A stretch of 6,536 nt of DNA from Clostridiales bacterium UBA1246 (lineage in GTDB: Bacteria > Bacillota > Clostridia > Oscillospirales > Oscillospiraceae). The stretch is from contig DBWE01000211.1 in NCBI GenBank assembly GCA_002308315.1, positions 3,171 through 9,706 on the forward strand. The letters run 5' to 3'. The translations under genes were made by a program, and so were the position numbers. The notes below the pieces were generated by a model that did no database searches, was not told where the DNA came from, and was given only the letters and a program-made list of their open reading frames with translations. Positions 1 to 5,285 of the stretch are shown here, piece by piece. Positions within the stretch are counted from its first letter, which is position 1, and each line of letters opens with the position of its first letter.

Positions 1-1
1 C

Positions 2-559
2 GACCGCGCCCGTTTCGTCACGGAAACGGAGCAGACGGTGCAGACTCTTTACAATTCCCCCGGCGTGATATGCTGGAGCCTTTTTGACGAAGGACAGGGA
101 CAGTTCGACTCCGTCCGCCTGTCCGAAAGGCTGAAAAGACTTGATCCCACCCGCCTTGTCGACCATGCCAGCGGCTGGCTCGATCAGCGCGCGGGCGATT
201 TCAAAAGCGTGCACGTGTATTCCGGCGGCAGGATACGCGTATCAAAAGACGGGCGCGTTTTTGCCGTTACAAAGCTCGACGGATTTTCATGTCCCGCGGA
301 AGACGGCGAAGCCGCTTCCGGCAAGGTCCGCGGGCGGCTCCGCGCGGAGCCCGGCAAGCTTGCGGAGGCGATCGGCAGTCTTTATGACAGGCGCGTATTT
401 CCCGCGAAGGAGCTCGGGATGTCGGTATGCATCTACTCGCAGCTTACCGATACCTCCGAGGACAGCAACGGACTTATCAGCTTTGACAGAACGCGCGTCA
501 AGGCGGATATCGGGCTGATGCGTCAGATGAACGAAGCATTGAAAGGAGAAACGATATGA
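2..559 (+). CDS. Glycoside hydrolase family 2 protein, C-terminal part (5' end outside window), with altered catalytic residues
   Basis: The frame is open to the left edge, so this is the last 185 codons of a longer protein; the GTG at 38 lies inside a conserved strand and is not the start. The visible part is the second half of a GH2 TIM barrel. NSPGVICWSLFDEGQGQFD matches the GH2 acid/base signature (usually PFNEGWGQFD), with the acid/base Glu at 89-91. RLVDHASGW and SVHVYSGG follow as in beta-galactosidase/beta-glucuronidase-like members, and the tail SQLTDTSEDSNGLISFDR matches the usual QLSDVEDETNGL. Family members normally have a nucleophile Glu in SEFGGY. Here the aligned segment reads TKLDGF, with Lys at 272-274, and no Glu lies between HVYSGG and GFSC. 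The Asn before the acid/base Glu is also Asp. Ordinary retaining glycosidase activity is therefore doubtful. No signal peptide can be judged because the N-terminus is missing. Its stop overlaps the next start (ATGA). Confidence 0.85.
   Translation, partial: DRARFVTETEQTVQTLYNSPGVICWSLFDEGQGQFDSVRLSERLKRLDPTRLVDHASGWLDQRAGDFKSVHVYSGGRIRVSKDGRVFAVTKLDGFSCPAEDGEAASGKVRGRLRAEPGKLAEAIGSLYDRRVFPAKELGMSVCIYSQLTDTSEDSNGLISFDRTRVKADIGLMRQMNEALKGETI
542..548 (+). promoter_or_regulatory. Ribosome binding site of the MBL-fold hydrolase gene
   Basis: AAAGGAG lies inside the last codons of the GH2 gene, 7 bases before the ATG at 556. It fixes the start of the downstream gene and, with the ATGA overlap, points to coupled translation. 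Confidence 0.8.
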
Positions 560-1164
560 CGCTGACATGGTACGGGCATTCCTGCTTCAGGCTTGATTTC
601 AACGGCGAGACGAGCGTCGTCTTCGACCCCTACTCCCCCGGCAGCATACCCGGCGTTGAGCTGCCCGACTCCGTCTCCGCCGACGAGGTCCTCTGCAGCC
701 ATGACCACGGCGACCACAACGCCGCGGACCGCGTCAGGCTTTCCGGGCGTCTGCCCGCCTTCGACACCAAGGTCCTTTACGGCTACCACGACAAGGAGAA
801 GGGCAGGGCGCGCGGAGCGAACAAAATACACGTCGTCAGTTTCGGCGGCTTCAGAGCGGCGCACTTCGGCGACATCGGCTGCATGCCCGACGCCGGACAG
901 CTTGAGCAGCTTAAGGGCCTCGACCTCGCTCTTATCCCCGTCGGCGGCTATTACACGATAGACCCCGAGGAAGCGAAGGAGCTCATCGGGCTCATCGGCC
1001 CGCGGGTGACCGTGCCCATGCATTACCGCTCCGGCGATACCGGCCTGAAGGCCATAGCGGAGCTGTCGCAGTTCACCTCCCTTTTCGATCATGTCGAACG
1101 CGCCGGAAGCACGCTGGAGATCCTTCCGGAAATGCGCGGCATATACTGCATGGAGCTCGGGTGA
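556..1164 (+). CDS. MBL-fold metal-dependent hydrolase (UlaG-like, COG2220 / Lactamase_B_3 type)
   Basis: A complete 202-residue protein of the metallo-beta-lactamase fold, in the short cytosolic UlaG-like group. The N-terminal strand carries WYGHSCF (His8). The metal motif HxHxDH is intact as SHDHGDHN (His49, His51, Asp53, His54). Further expected ligands are seen in HFGDIG (His103, Asp106) and VPMHYR (His156). No signal peptide or membrane segment is visible, so it should act in the cytoplasm. Relatives include lactonases, phosphodiesterases and many uncharacterised proteins, and the substrate cannot be read from the sequence. The start is ATG at 556, with a good ribosome binding site, overlapping the GH2 stop by 4 bases. 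The stop overlaps the DUF402 start in the same way. Co-translation with a GH2 protein would fit a role on a sugar-derived lactone or phosphodiester, but that is inference only. Confidence 0.88.
   Translation: MTLTWYGHSCFRLDFNGETSVVFDPYSPGSIPGVELPDSVSADEVLCSHDHGDHNAADRVRLSGRLPAFDTKVLYGYHDKEKGRARGANKIHVVSFGGFRAAHFGDIGCMPDAGQLEQLKGLDLALIPVGGYYTIDPEEAKELIGLIGPRVTVPMHYRSGDTGLKAIAELSQFTSLFDHVERAGSTLEILPEMRGIYCMELG
1152..1155 (+). promoter_or_regulatory. Ribosome binding site supporting the GTG start of the DUF402 gene
   Basis: GGAG sits 5 bases before the GTG at 1161. The next in-frame ATG at 1182 has no comparable site upstream, which favours the GTG start within the GTGA overlap. Confidence 0.6.
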
Positions 1165-1673
1165 GCCTGCCTGTAAAGACCATGTCCCGCAGGGAATGGC
1201 AGGGCGGCTTCGAGCGCAGCGTGCGCATGCTGCGCCTGCCCTTCGGCGACGTCGGCCTGCTGCGGTACGGCAACGTGACGCGCCCGGTTATCAAGAATTC
1301 CGTTCCCGTGATCGCCGACGGGGTGGAGTGGCTGCAGCTGGCGCCCCGCGGGGAAAGCTGGTTCATGACCGCCATGTTTGACCGCGGCGAGCTTAGCCAG
1401 TACTATTTCGACATTGCGGACGAGCTGTTTTTCGGCGAGGAGGCAAGCTTCACCGATCTCTACCTCGACGTTCTTTTCATCCCCGGAAGCAGCCCCGTTC
1501 TTCTTGACCTCGACGAGCTCAGCGCGGCGAGAGACGCGGGAGTCATAACCCCCGCTCAGGCGGAAAAGGCCCTCGTCACGGCGCGCCGCCTCATCGGTCT
1601 TCTCAAAACGCGCTCCCGGCAGCTGCGCTGCTTCTGCGAGGAATACAGGACAAAGCTTCTTTCGGGAGCGTGA
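1161..1673 (+). CDS. DUF402 family protein (FomD/Ntdp-like beta-barrel, possible nucleotide phosphohydrolase)
   Basis: A complete 170-residue protein with GTG start. Residues about 55-106 look like the DUF402 core: WLQLAPRGESWFMTAMFD, then YYFDIADEL (Asp84) and TDLYLDVLFIP (Asp99, Asp103). The usual family pattern is YVDI ... DLYLDV, where the acidic residues bind a divalent metal. Next comes LLDLDELSAARDAGVITPAQAEKAL, the typical helical tail with the ELxxAxxxGxIxxxxA pattern. Characterised DUF402 members include the nucleoside tri/diphosphatase Ntdp of Staphylococcus and FomD of fosfomycin biosynthesis, which hydrolyses a CMP ester. Here only the fold and the metal-binding pattern are supported; the substrate is unknown. 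The protein is soluble, with no membrane segment. The gene overlaps the upstream MBL-fold gene by 4 bases and ends the + strand run. Its TGA stop lies in the loop of a hairpin (1659-1686). The alternative start at 1182 would remove 7 residues. Confidence 0.75.
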   Translation: MSLPVKTMSRREWQGGFERSVRMLRLPFGDVGLLRYGNVTRPVIKNSVPVIADGVEWLQLAPRGESWFMTAMFDRGELSQYYFDIADELFFGEEASFTDLYLDVLFIPGSSPVLLDLDELSAARDAGVITPAQAEKALVTARRLIGLLKTRSRQLRCFCEEYRTKLLSGA

Positions 1674-1686
1674 CCGCTCCCGAAAG
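1659..1686. terminator. Perfect 12-bp stem-loop over the DUF402 stop codon, possible terminator
   Basis: CTTTCGGGAGCG (1659-1670) is exactly complementary to CGCTCCCGAAAG (1675-1686), leaving the loop TGAC (1671-1674), which contains the DUF402 stop codon. The + side is followed by TAAAAATTC and the - side by AGAAGC, so neither direction has a good U-tract. It is a very stable 3'-end structure rather than a textbook intrinsic terminator. It may stabilise the + transcript end or act with the adjacent hairpin. Confidence 0.6.
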
Positions 1687-1687
1687 T

Positions 1688-1731
1688 AAAAATTCGCCGC
1701 TGAGGAACTTTCGTTTCTCAGCGGCTGAATT
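1688..1731 (-). terminator. Intrinsic terminator of the pgcA end of the minus-strand operon (probably bidirectional)
   Basis: The arms 1696-1708 and 1713-1725 pair over 13 bp (core GCCGCTGAG / CTCAGCGGC, one G-U pair at 1705/1716) around the loop TTTC. The flanks AATTC (1691-1695) and GAATT (1727-1731) can extend the stem past one bulged base. On the minus strand the core stem is followed by GAATTTTTAC, a proper U-tract (1695 down to 1688). It lies 34 bases past the pgcA stop. On the + strand the tail is ATATACC, so termination of the DUF402 run from the same hairpin is possible but weaker. Confidence 0.8.
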
Positions 1732-1764
1732 ATATACCGCATATCGTCTTCGGCTTCCGCAGCC

Positions 1765-3477
1765 TTATTTTGCGAGCGCGTCGGCTTCGGCCTTCAGCGC
1801 CTCGATGCGCTTCGAGCATTCCGCGGCCGTGTCCGCCCTGCTCATGAGATAAACCTTTATTTTCGGCTCGGTCCCCGAGGGCCTTACGATGAAGCGGCCT
1901 CCGTCCTCCAGCTCGAGGTACAGCACGTTCTCTCCGCGCATGTCGAGCTTTTCCTCTTTGCCGCCGGACGACGCGATACCGGACAGATAATCCCTTACGC
2001 GGGTCACCTTTATCCCGCCCAGCTCCTTCGGCGGGTCGGAGCGCAGTTTTTCCATGACCGCTTTCATTTTGCCTATGCCGTCCACTCCGGGCATCATTAT
2101 GCTTACCGTCTTTTCCTCATAATACCCGAGCTTCTTATACAGCTCATTCATAGCGTCGATAAGGCTCATGCCCTTTTCCGCCAGGACCGCCGCCATCTCC
2201 GCCGCCATGACGGAGGCGGTCACCGCGTCCTTGTCGCGCACGAAATCCCCGAAAGCGTAGCCTATGGCCTCCTCGAAGCCGAAAATGACCGTTTTCTCTC
2301 CGTTTTCGTATTTTTTCATGCGCTCGGCGATGTATTTGAAGCCCGTAAAGGTGTCTTCCGTCTCCACGCCGTGCCGTTCCGCCGCCGCGCGGGCCATTTC
2401 GGTGGATACTATGCTCTTCAGCGCCACGGCGTTTTTCGGGAGCGTCCCGGCTTCCTTCATGGCGCTTATAACGTAATCGAGGAAGAGCACGCCCATCTGA
2501 TTGCCCGTGAGCAGTCTGAATTTACCGTCCGCCGCCCGGACCATTACGCCTATGCGGTCGCTGTCGGGGTCCGTGCCGATGATAAGCTCGGCCTTTTCCC
2601 TTTCCGCCAGGGCAAGAGCGCGCTCGAAGCCGACCTCGAATTCCGGATTGGGGTTCTTCGCCGTCGGGAAATTTCCGTCCGGCTCCATCTGTTCCTCGAC
2701 GCATATGAGGTTTTTAAGCCCCAGGCTCTTCAGTGCTCTCGGCACTATCCTCGCTCCCGCGCCGTAGAACGGAGTATATACCGTCTTTATATCCGACCGC
2801 GCCGCCGCGCCGGGACGAAGACTGTGACTGAGCACGTTTTCAAGGAATACGGCGTCGGTCTCCTCCCCTATCAGCTCCACGGTCCCCTCGGCGACGGCCT
2901 TGTCCATATCCGCCAGCGGTATATCGCCCACCGCGTCGGTCTTCGCCATGATCTCGGCGATCCTTCCGGCAAGCTCCGGCGCGAGCTGAGCCCCGTCGGG
3001 GCCGTATACCTTATAGCCGTTGTACTCCTTGGGGTTGTGGCTCGCGGTGATGTTGATCCCCGCCGCGGCCTTGTACAGGCGTATGGCGAAGGACAGCTCC
3101 GGCGTCGGTCTGAGCGCGTCAAAAAGGCGCACGTGTATGCCGCGCGCGGCCAGCACCGCCGCCGCGTCGAGGGCGTAATCGCGGCTGTTTATGCGGCAGT
3201 CATAGCACACCACCGCTCCTCTTTCCGCGGCGTCTCCGCCCATGGCAAGTATCGTTTCGCCGAGAGCATAGGTGGCCTGACGCACCGCGTAGCGGTTGAT
3301 GCGCCTCGTACCCATGCCCATTATCGCGCGCAGTCCGGCCGTGCCGAACGCGAGCGGAGCGAAAAAGCGGTCCTCGATCTCTTTTTCGTCGTTTTTTATC
3401 GCCTCAAGCTCTTTTCTCTCCTCTTCGGAAATATACGGGCTTGAAAGCCAGTGCTCATATTCCTGTCTGTAATCCAT
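1765..3477 (-). CDS. pgcA: Phospho-sugar mutase (alpha-phosphoglucomutase / phosphomannomutase)
   Basis: A complete 570-residue alpha-D-phosphohexomutase, interconverting hexose 6-phosphate and 1-phosphate (mainly glucose) in the cytoplasm and so feeding UDP-glucose for cell-envelope polymers. All four family loops are present: the phosphoserine loop TASHNP (144-149, Ser146), the Mg-binding loop DPDSDR (303-308), the sugar loop FEEAIGY (401-407; commonly FEESIGY) and the phosphate-binding loop RPSGTEPK (532-539). FGTAGLR (44-50) is the usual N-terminal motif. The length fits the bacterial PgcA/PGM2 group (about 565-580 residues). The frame is open upstream to an ATG at 3579, but that would add 34 residues of antisense-like sequence. 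The ATG at 3477 is chosen because MDYRQEYEHWL is the family N-terminus and GGAG lies 6 bases upstream. The first 23 bases overlap the DUF2007 gene. Glucose versus mannose preference cannot be read from the sequence. It is the last gene of the - strand run, followed by a terminator. Confidence 0.95.
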   Translation of the reverse strand: MDYRQEYEHWLSSPYISEEERKELEAIKNDEKEIEDRFFAPLAFGTAGLRAIMGMGTRRINRYAVRQATYALGETILAMGGDAAERGAVVCYDCRINSRDYALDAAAVLAARGIHVRLFDALRPTPELSFAIRLYKAAAGINITASHNPKEYNGYKVYGPDGAQLAPELAGRIAEIMAKTDAVGDIPLADMDKAVAEGTVELIGEETDAVFLENVLSHSLRPGAAARSDIKTVYTPFYGAGARIVPRALKSLGLKNLICVEEQMEPDGNFPTAKNPNPEFEVGFERALALAEREKAELIIGTDPDSDRIGVMVRAADGKFRLLTGNQMGVLFLDYVISAMKEAGTLPKNAVALKSIVSTEMARAAAERHGVETEDTFTGFKYIAERMKKYENGEKTVIFGFEEAIGYAFGDFVRDKDAVTASVMAAEMAAVLAEKGMSLIDAMNELYKKLGYYEEKTVSIMMPGVDGIGKMKAVMEKLRSDPPKELGGIKVTRVRDYLSGIASSGGKEEKLDMRGENVLYLELEDGGRFIVRPSGTEPKIKVYLMSRADTAAECSKRIEALKAEADALAK

Positions 3478-3913
3478 CGTCTTCTCCGTCGGTCGGTCCT
3501 TCATCCACGGGCTTGAGCAGCTCCCGGGCAAGCTCCAGCATGGTCTCGGGCACCAGCACGTCCATTCCGGTCCCGGCAAAACCGAGTATCACCTTTGCGA
3601 GACTGCCCCCGGACGTGAACGACTCTATCGTGGGCACTCCGAAGGAATGCAGCAGCGACAGTGTCATTTCATAGTCCAGCCTGCTCCCCGTCACGGTGGT
3701 CAGCAGCGCAGGCGGCACGGGCTGTCCGTCGTCGCCCACGGGCCAGATATCGTCCGAGCAGTCGTCGCATTCCGAAGTACACGCCGAGCAGTCGCCGCTG
3801 CAGCCCTCCGGGTGCTCTCCGCCGCATTTTTCACAGGTCGGCTCCAGCAGCTCTCCGCACACCGGGCAGACCTCTCCGTCAAATTCCTTTTTGCATTCGC
3901 TGCACCATGCCAT
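3455..3913 (-). CDS. Cysteine-rich zinc-ribbon protein with C-terminal DUF2007 (putative signal-transducing) domain
   Basis: A complete 152-residue acidic protein in two parts. The N-terminal 52 residues hold 11 cysteines: C4/C7 and C16/C19 form a standard zinc ribbon, followed by C27/C30, C38, C42/C45 and C49/C52, which could form further metal knuckles. After the linker DIWPVGDDGQPVPP comes a domain (about 70-135, LLTTVTGSRLDYEM...VLVPETMLELARELL). It resembles DUF2007: a small ferredoxin-like unit with the typical pattern of an initial strand, a helix with a GIP-like turn (here FGVPT, 91-95) and a final VLVPE strand plus helix. Members are called putative signal transducers, but no reaction or ligand is established. 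The start ATG at 3913 has GGGGAG upstream. The gene begins 21 bases after the rlmH stop and overlaps pgcA by 23 bases, suggesting co-expression and translational coupling with the mutase. A function cannot be given. Confidence 0.72.
   Translation of the reverse strand: MAWCSECKKEFDGEVCPVCGELLEPTCEKCGGEHPEGCSGDCSACTSECDDCSDDIWPVGDDGQPVPPALLTTVTGSRLDYEMTLSLLHSFGVPTIESFTSGGSLAKVILGFAGTGMDVLVPETMLELARELLKPVDEGPTDGEDDGLQTGI
3484..3487 (-). promoter_or_regulatory. Ribosome binding site fixing the pgcA start
   Basis: GGAG on the minus strand, 6 bases before the ATG at 3477 and inside the coding region of the upstream DUF2007 gene. It supports the internal start over the ATG at 3579. Confidence 0.75.
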
Positions 3914-3934
3914 TTTCTCTCTCCCCTTTTCGCG

Positions 3935-4417
3935 CTACTTATGGTATTTCGAGCCTTCGGATATCTTGAACGCCCGGTAGAGCTGTTCCAGCAGCATCAC
4001 TCTCGCCAGGTGATGCGGGAACGTCATTTTCGACATCGACAGCTTCATATCGGCGCGTTTTTTTATCTCTCCGTCAAGTCCGCATGAGCCGCCGATGATG
4101 AAACACAGTCTGCTCTTCCCGCTTACCGCGCACATATCGAGAAAGCCGGAGAAGCGCGCGCTGTCCATCTGAGTCCCCTCTATGCACATGGCTATGACCA
4201 CGGCTCCGGACGGTATGCGCAGGATGATGCTTTCGGCCTCTTTTTTCAGCGCGGCGGCCGTTTCCGCCTCTCCGGGAGAGGACGGCAGCCGGCTCTCCGG
4301 CAGCTCTTCCACCTCAAGACGGCACAGCGGTCCGAGGCGCCTGATATATTCGGCGGCGGCGTCGGCATAGTGCTTTTCCTTTAGCTTGCCCACGCATATG
4401 ATTTTTATGTTGAGCAT
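3935..4417 (-). CDS. rlmH: 23S rRNA (pseudouridine1915-N3)-methyltransferase RlmH
   Basis: A complete 160-residue SPOUT-class methyltransferase; the family is 155-160 residues long. It uses S-adenosylmethionine to methylate N3 of pseudouridine 1915 in helix 69 of 23S rRNA on assembled 70S ribosomes. The N-terminus MLNIKIICVGKLKEKHY is the family opening. The cofactor-binding knot is visible as CFIIGGSCGL (105-114), then KRADMKLSMSKMTFPHHLAR (120-139), LLEQLYRAFKI (142-152) and the conserved C-terminal YHK (158-160). The start ATG at 4417 has GAGAGG 6 bases upstream. It begins 15 bases after the walJ stop, the neighbour pairing common in Firmicutes, and 21 bases separate it from the DUF2007 gene. 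Nothing is odd in the sequence. Confidence 0.97.
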   Translation of the reverse strand: MLNIKIICVGKLKEKHYADAAAEYIRRLGPLCRLEVEELPESRLPSSPGEAETAAALKKEAESIILRIPSGAVVIAMCIEGTQMDSARFSGFLDMCAVSGKSRLCFIIGGSCGLDGEIKKRADMKLSMSKMTFPHHLARVMLLEQLYRAFKISEGSKYHK

Positions 4418-4432
4418 GGCGTACCTCTCATA

Positions 4433-5191
4433 CTATACCTCTATCACCCTGCTGAACGCCGCCCTCGGCGCCGTCTCCGCCGGGAAGTCCCCCAGACGTT
4501 CTCCCACCGCCCGCAGGGCGAGCTCCGGGGTGTTGTTTTCGGCGCTGAGATGCGCCAGCAGCAGCCGCTTCATGCCGCGTTCGGCCAAAAATTCGGCAAA
4601 GGCCGCGCAGCTTTCGTTCGACAGATGCCCGCGGCTGCCGAGTATCCGCGCCTTCAGCGGATACGGATAAGGACCGGAGCGAAGCATTTCAACGTCGTGA
4701 TTGGCTTCCAGCACCGCGGCGGCGCAGCCCTCCGCCGCGCGTTCCACCTCCGGCGTGACGCAGCCCAGGTCCGTCACCACGGCGAGCTTCTCCCCGGCGC
4801 CGCGCAGGATATATCCGAAGCTCTCCGCGGCGTCGTGCGGGGTGGCGAACGGCGTCAGCGTCAGCCGTCCGAGCGTCGAGGTCTCCCCCGCTTCCATTGT
4901 ATGTATGCGCCGCGGATCCATTCCCGAGCTTATCAGCGCCCCGGCGGTGCCCCGGGAGGTATATACCTCCGCGGCGCACGCTTTCAAAAACACCTTAAGC
5001 CCTCCGATATGGTCGCTGTGCTCATGCGTTACCGCGACCGCGCTCACGTCCTCCGGCCGCAGTCCGAAACGCGACAGGGCTTCCTTTATCCTCCGTGCGG
5101 AAATACCCGCGTCCAGCAGGATGTGCGTTCCGCTCTCGCTGATCAGCGCGCAGTTTCCCGAAGATCCGCTGGCAAAGCTTATATATCTCAA
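4433..5191 (-). CDS. walJ: MBL-fold metallo-hydrolase WalJ/YycJ (exonuclease family)
   Basis: A complete 252-residue metallo-beta-lactamase-fold protein of the YycJ/WalJ/VicX group. FASGSSGNC (6-14) is the family N-terminal signature. The metal site is complete: THEHSDH (His56, His58, Asp60, His61), TPHDA (His119), TDLG (Asp141), with RGHLSN (His189) and LAHLS (His214) near the C-terminus. Characterised YycJ has 5'-3' exonuclease activity and has been tied to mismatch repair; in many Firmicutes the gene sits with the walRK cell-wall sensor genes, which are absent here. The best start is TTG at 5191, giving MRYISFASGSSGN at the expected length. No ATG or GTG lies in frame between it and the upstream stop near 5276, and no Shine-Dalgarno is visible before it. 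A 17-bp stem-loop ends 18 bases upstream, so initiation may be weak or controlled. rlmH follows after 15 bases. Confidence 0.92.
   Translation of the reverse strand: MRYISFASGSSGNCALISESGTHILLDAGISARRIKEALSRFGLRPEDVSAVAVTHEHSDHIGGLKVFLKACAAEVYTSRGTAGALISSGMDPRRIHTMEAGETSTLGRLTLTPFATPHDAAESFGYILRGAGEKLAVVTDLGCVTPEVERAAEGCAAAVLEANHDVEMLRSGPYPYPLKARILGSRGHLSNESCAAFAEFLAERGMKRLLLAHLSAENNTPELALRAVGERLGDFPAETAPRAAFSRVIEV
4955..4970. repeat. 16-bp perfect palindrome inside walJ
   Basis: GGAGGTATATACCTCC is exactly self-complementary. It lies within the walJ codons for the EVYTS segment (residues about 75-79), so a coding explanation suffices. It could serve as a dimeric protein site, but nothing else supports that. 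Confidence 0.3.
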
Positions 5192-5209
5192 AATATCAAA
5201 TAGCCAAGC

Positions 5210-5252
5210 GGCGCGCTCACACAGGGTGACGACATCCCCATATGAGCGCGCC
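5210..5252 (-). other. 17-bp stem-loop in the murA-walJ gap, possible attenuator or processing site
   Basis: The arms 5210-5226 and 5236-5252 pair over 17 bp around a 9-base loop. The outer 10 bp (GGCGCGCTCA / TGAGCGCGCC) are perfect, and on the minus strand the inner part includes three G-U pairs. No U-tract follows directly; the next 18 bases on the minus strand are GCTTGGCTATTTGATATT, then the walJ TTG. It may be a weak terminator after murA, an RNase processing site, or a structure limiting walJ translation. The rest of the 94-base gap (5192-5285) shows no convincing promoter. Confidence 0.55.
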
Positions 5253-5285
5253 CAACACGCCTTTTCCCTTCTGATTTATTTCGTA

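Noticed and set aside
38..40. GTG at 38 as the start of a short separate protein
   Set aside because: It falls within the GH2 barrel, just before the acid/base motif, and the frame is open to the window edge, so the gene is cut by the window.
523..1742. Overlapping minus-strand frames (523-1092 and 1089-1742) opposite the MBL and DUF402 genes
   Set aside because: The translations are low-complexity and family-less, while the + strand proteins have intact catalytic motifs and proper ribosome binding sites.
2371..3444. A 357-codon open frame on the + strand opposite pgcA
   Set aside because: The opposite strand encodes a complete, motif-rich phospho-sugar mutase; the + frame has no recognisable domain and is explained by GC-rich codon bias on the antisense strand.
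3478..3579. Upstream ATG at 3579 as the pgcA start
   Set aside because: The 34 extra residues are Cys/Pro/Trp-rich and antisense-like, lie wholly within the DUF2007 gene and are absent from the family; ATG 3477 has a good ribosome binding site.
5179..5207. Minus-strand promoter-like pair TTGGCT / TATATA with 16-base spacing near the walJ start
   Set aside because: Transcription would begin inside walJ, downstream of its best start and before the conserved FASGSSGN region; the match is weak and probably chance.
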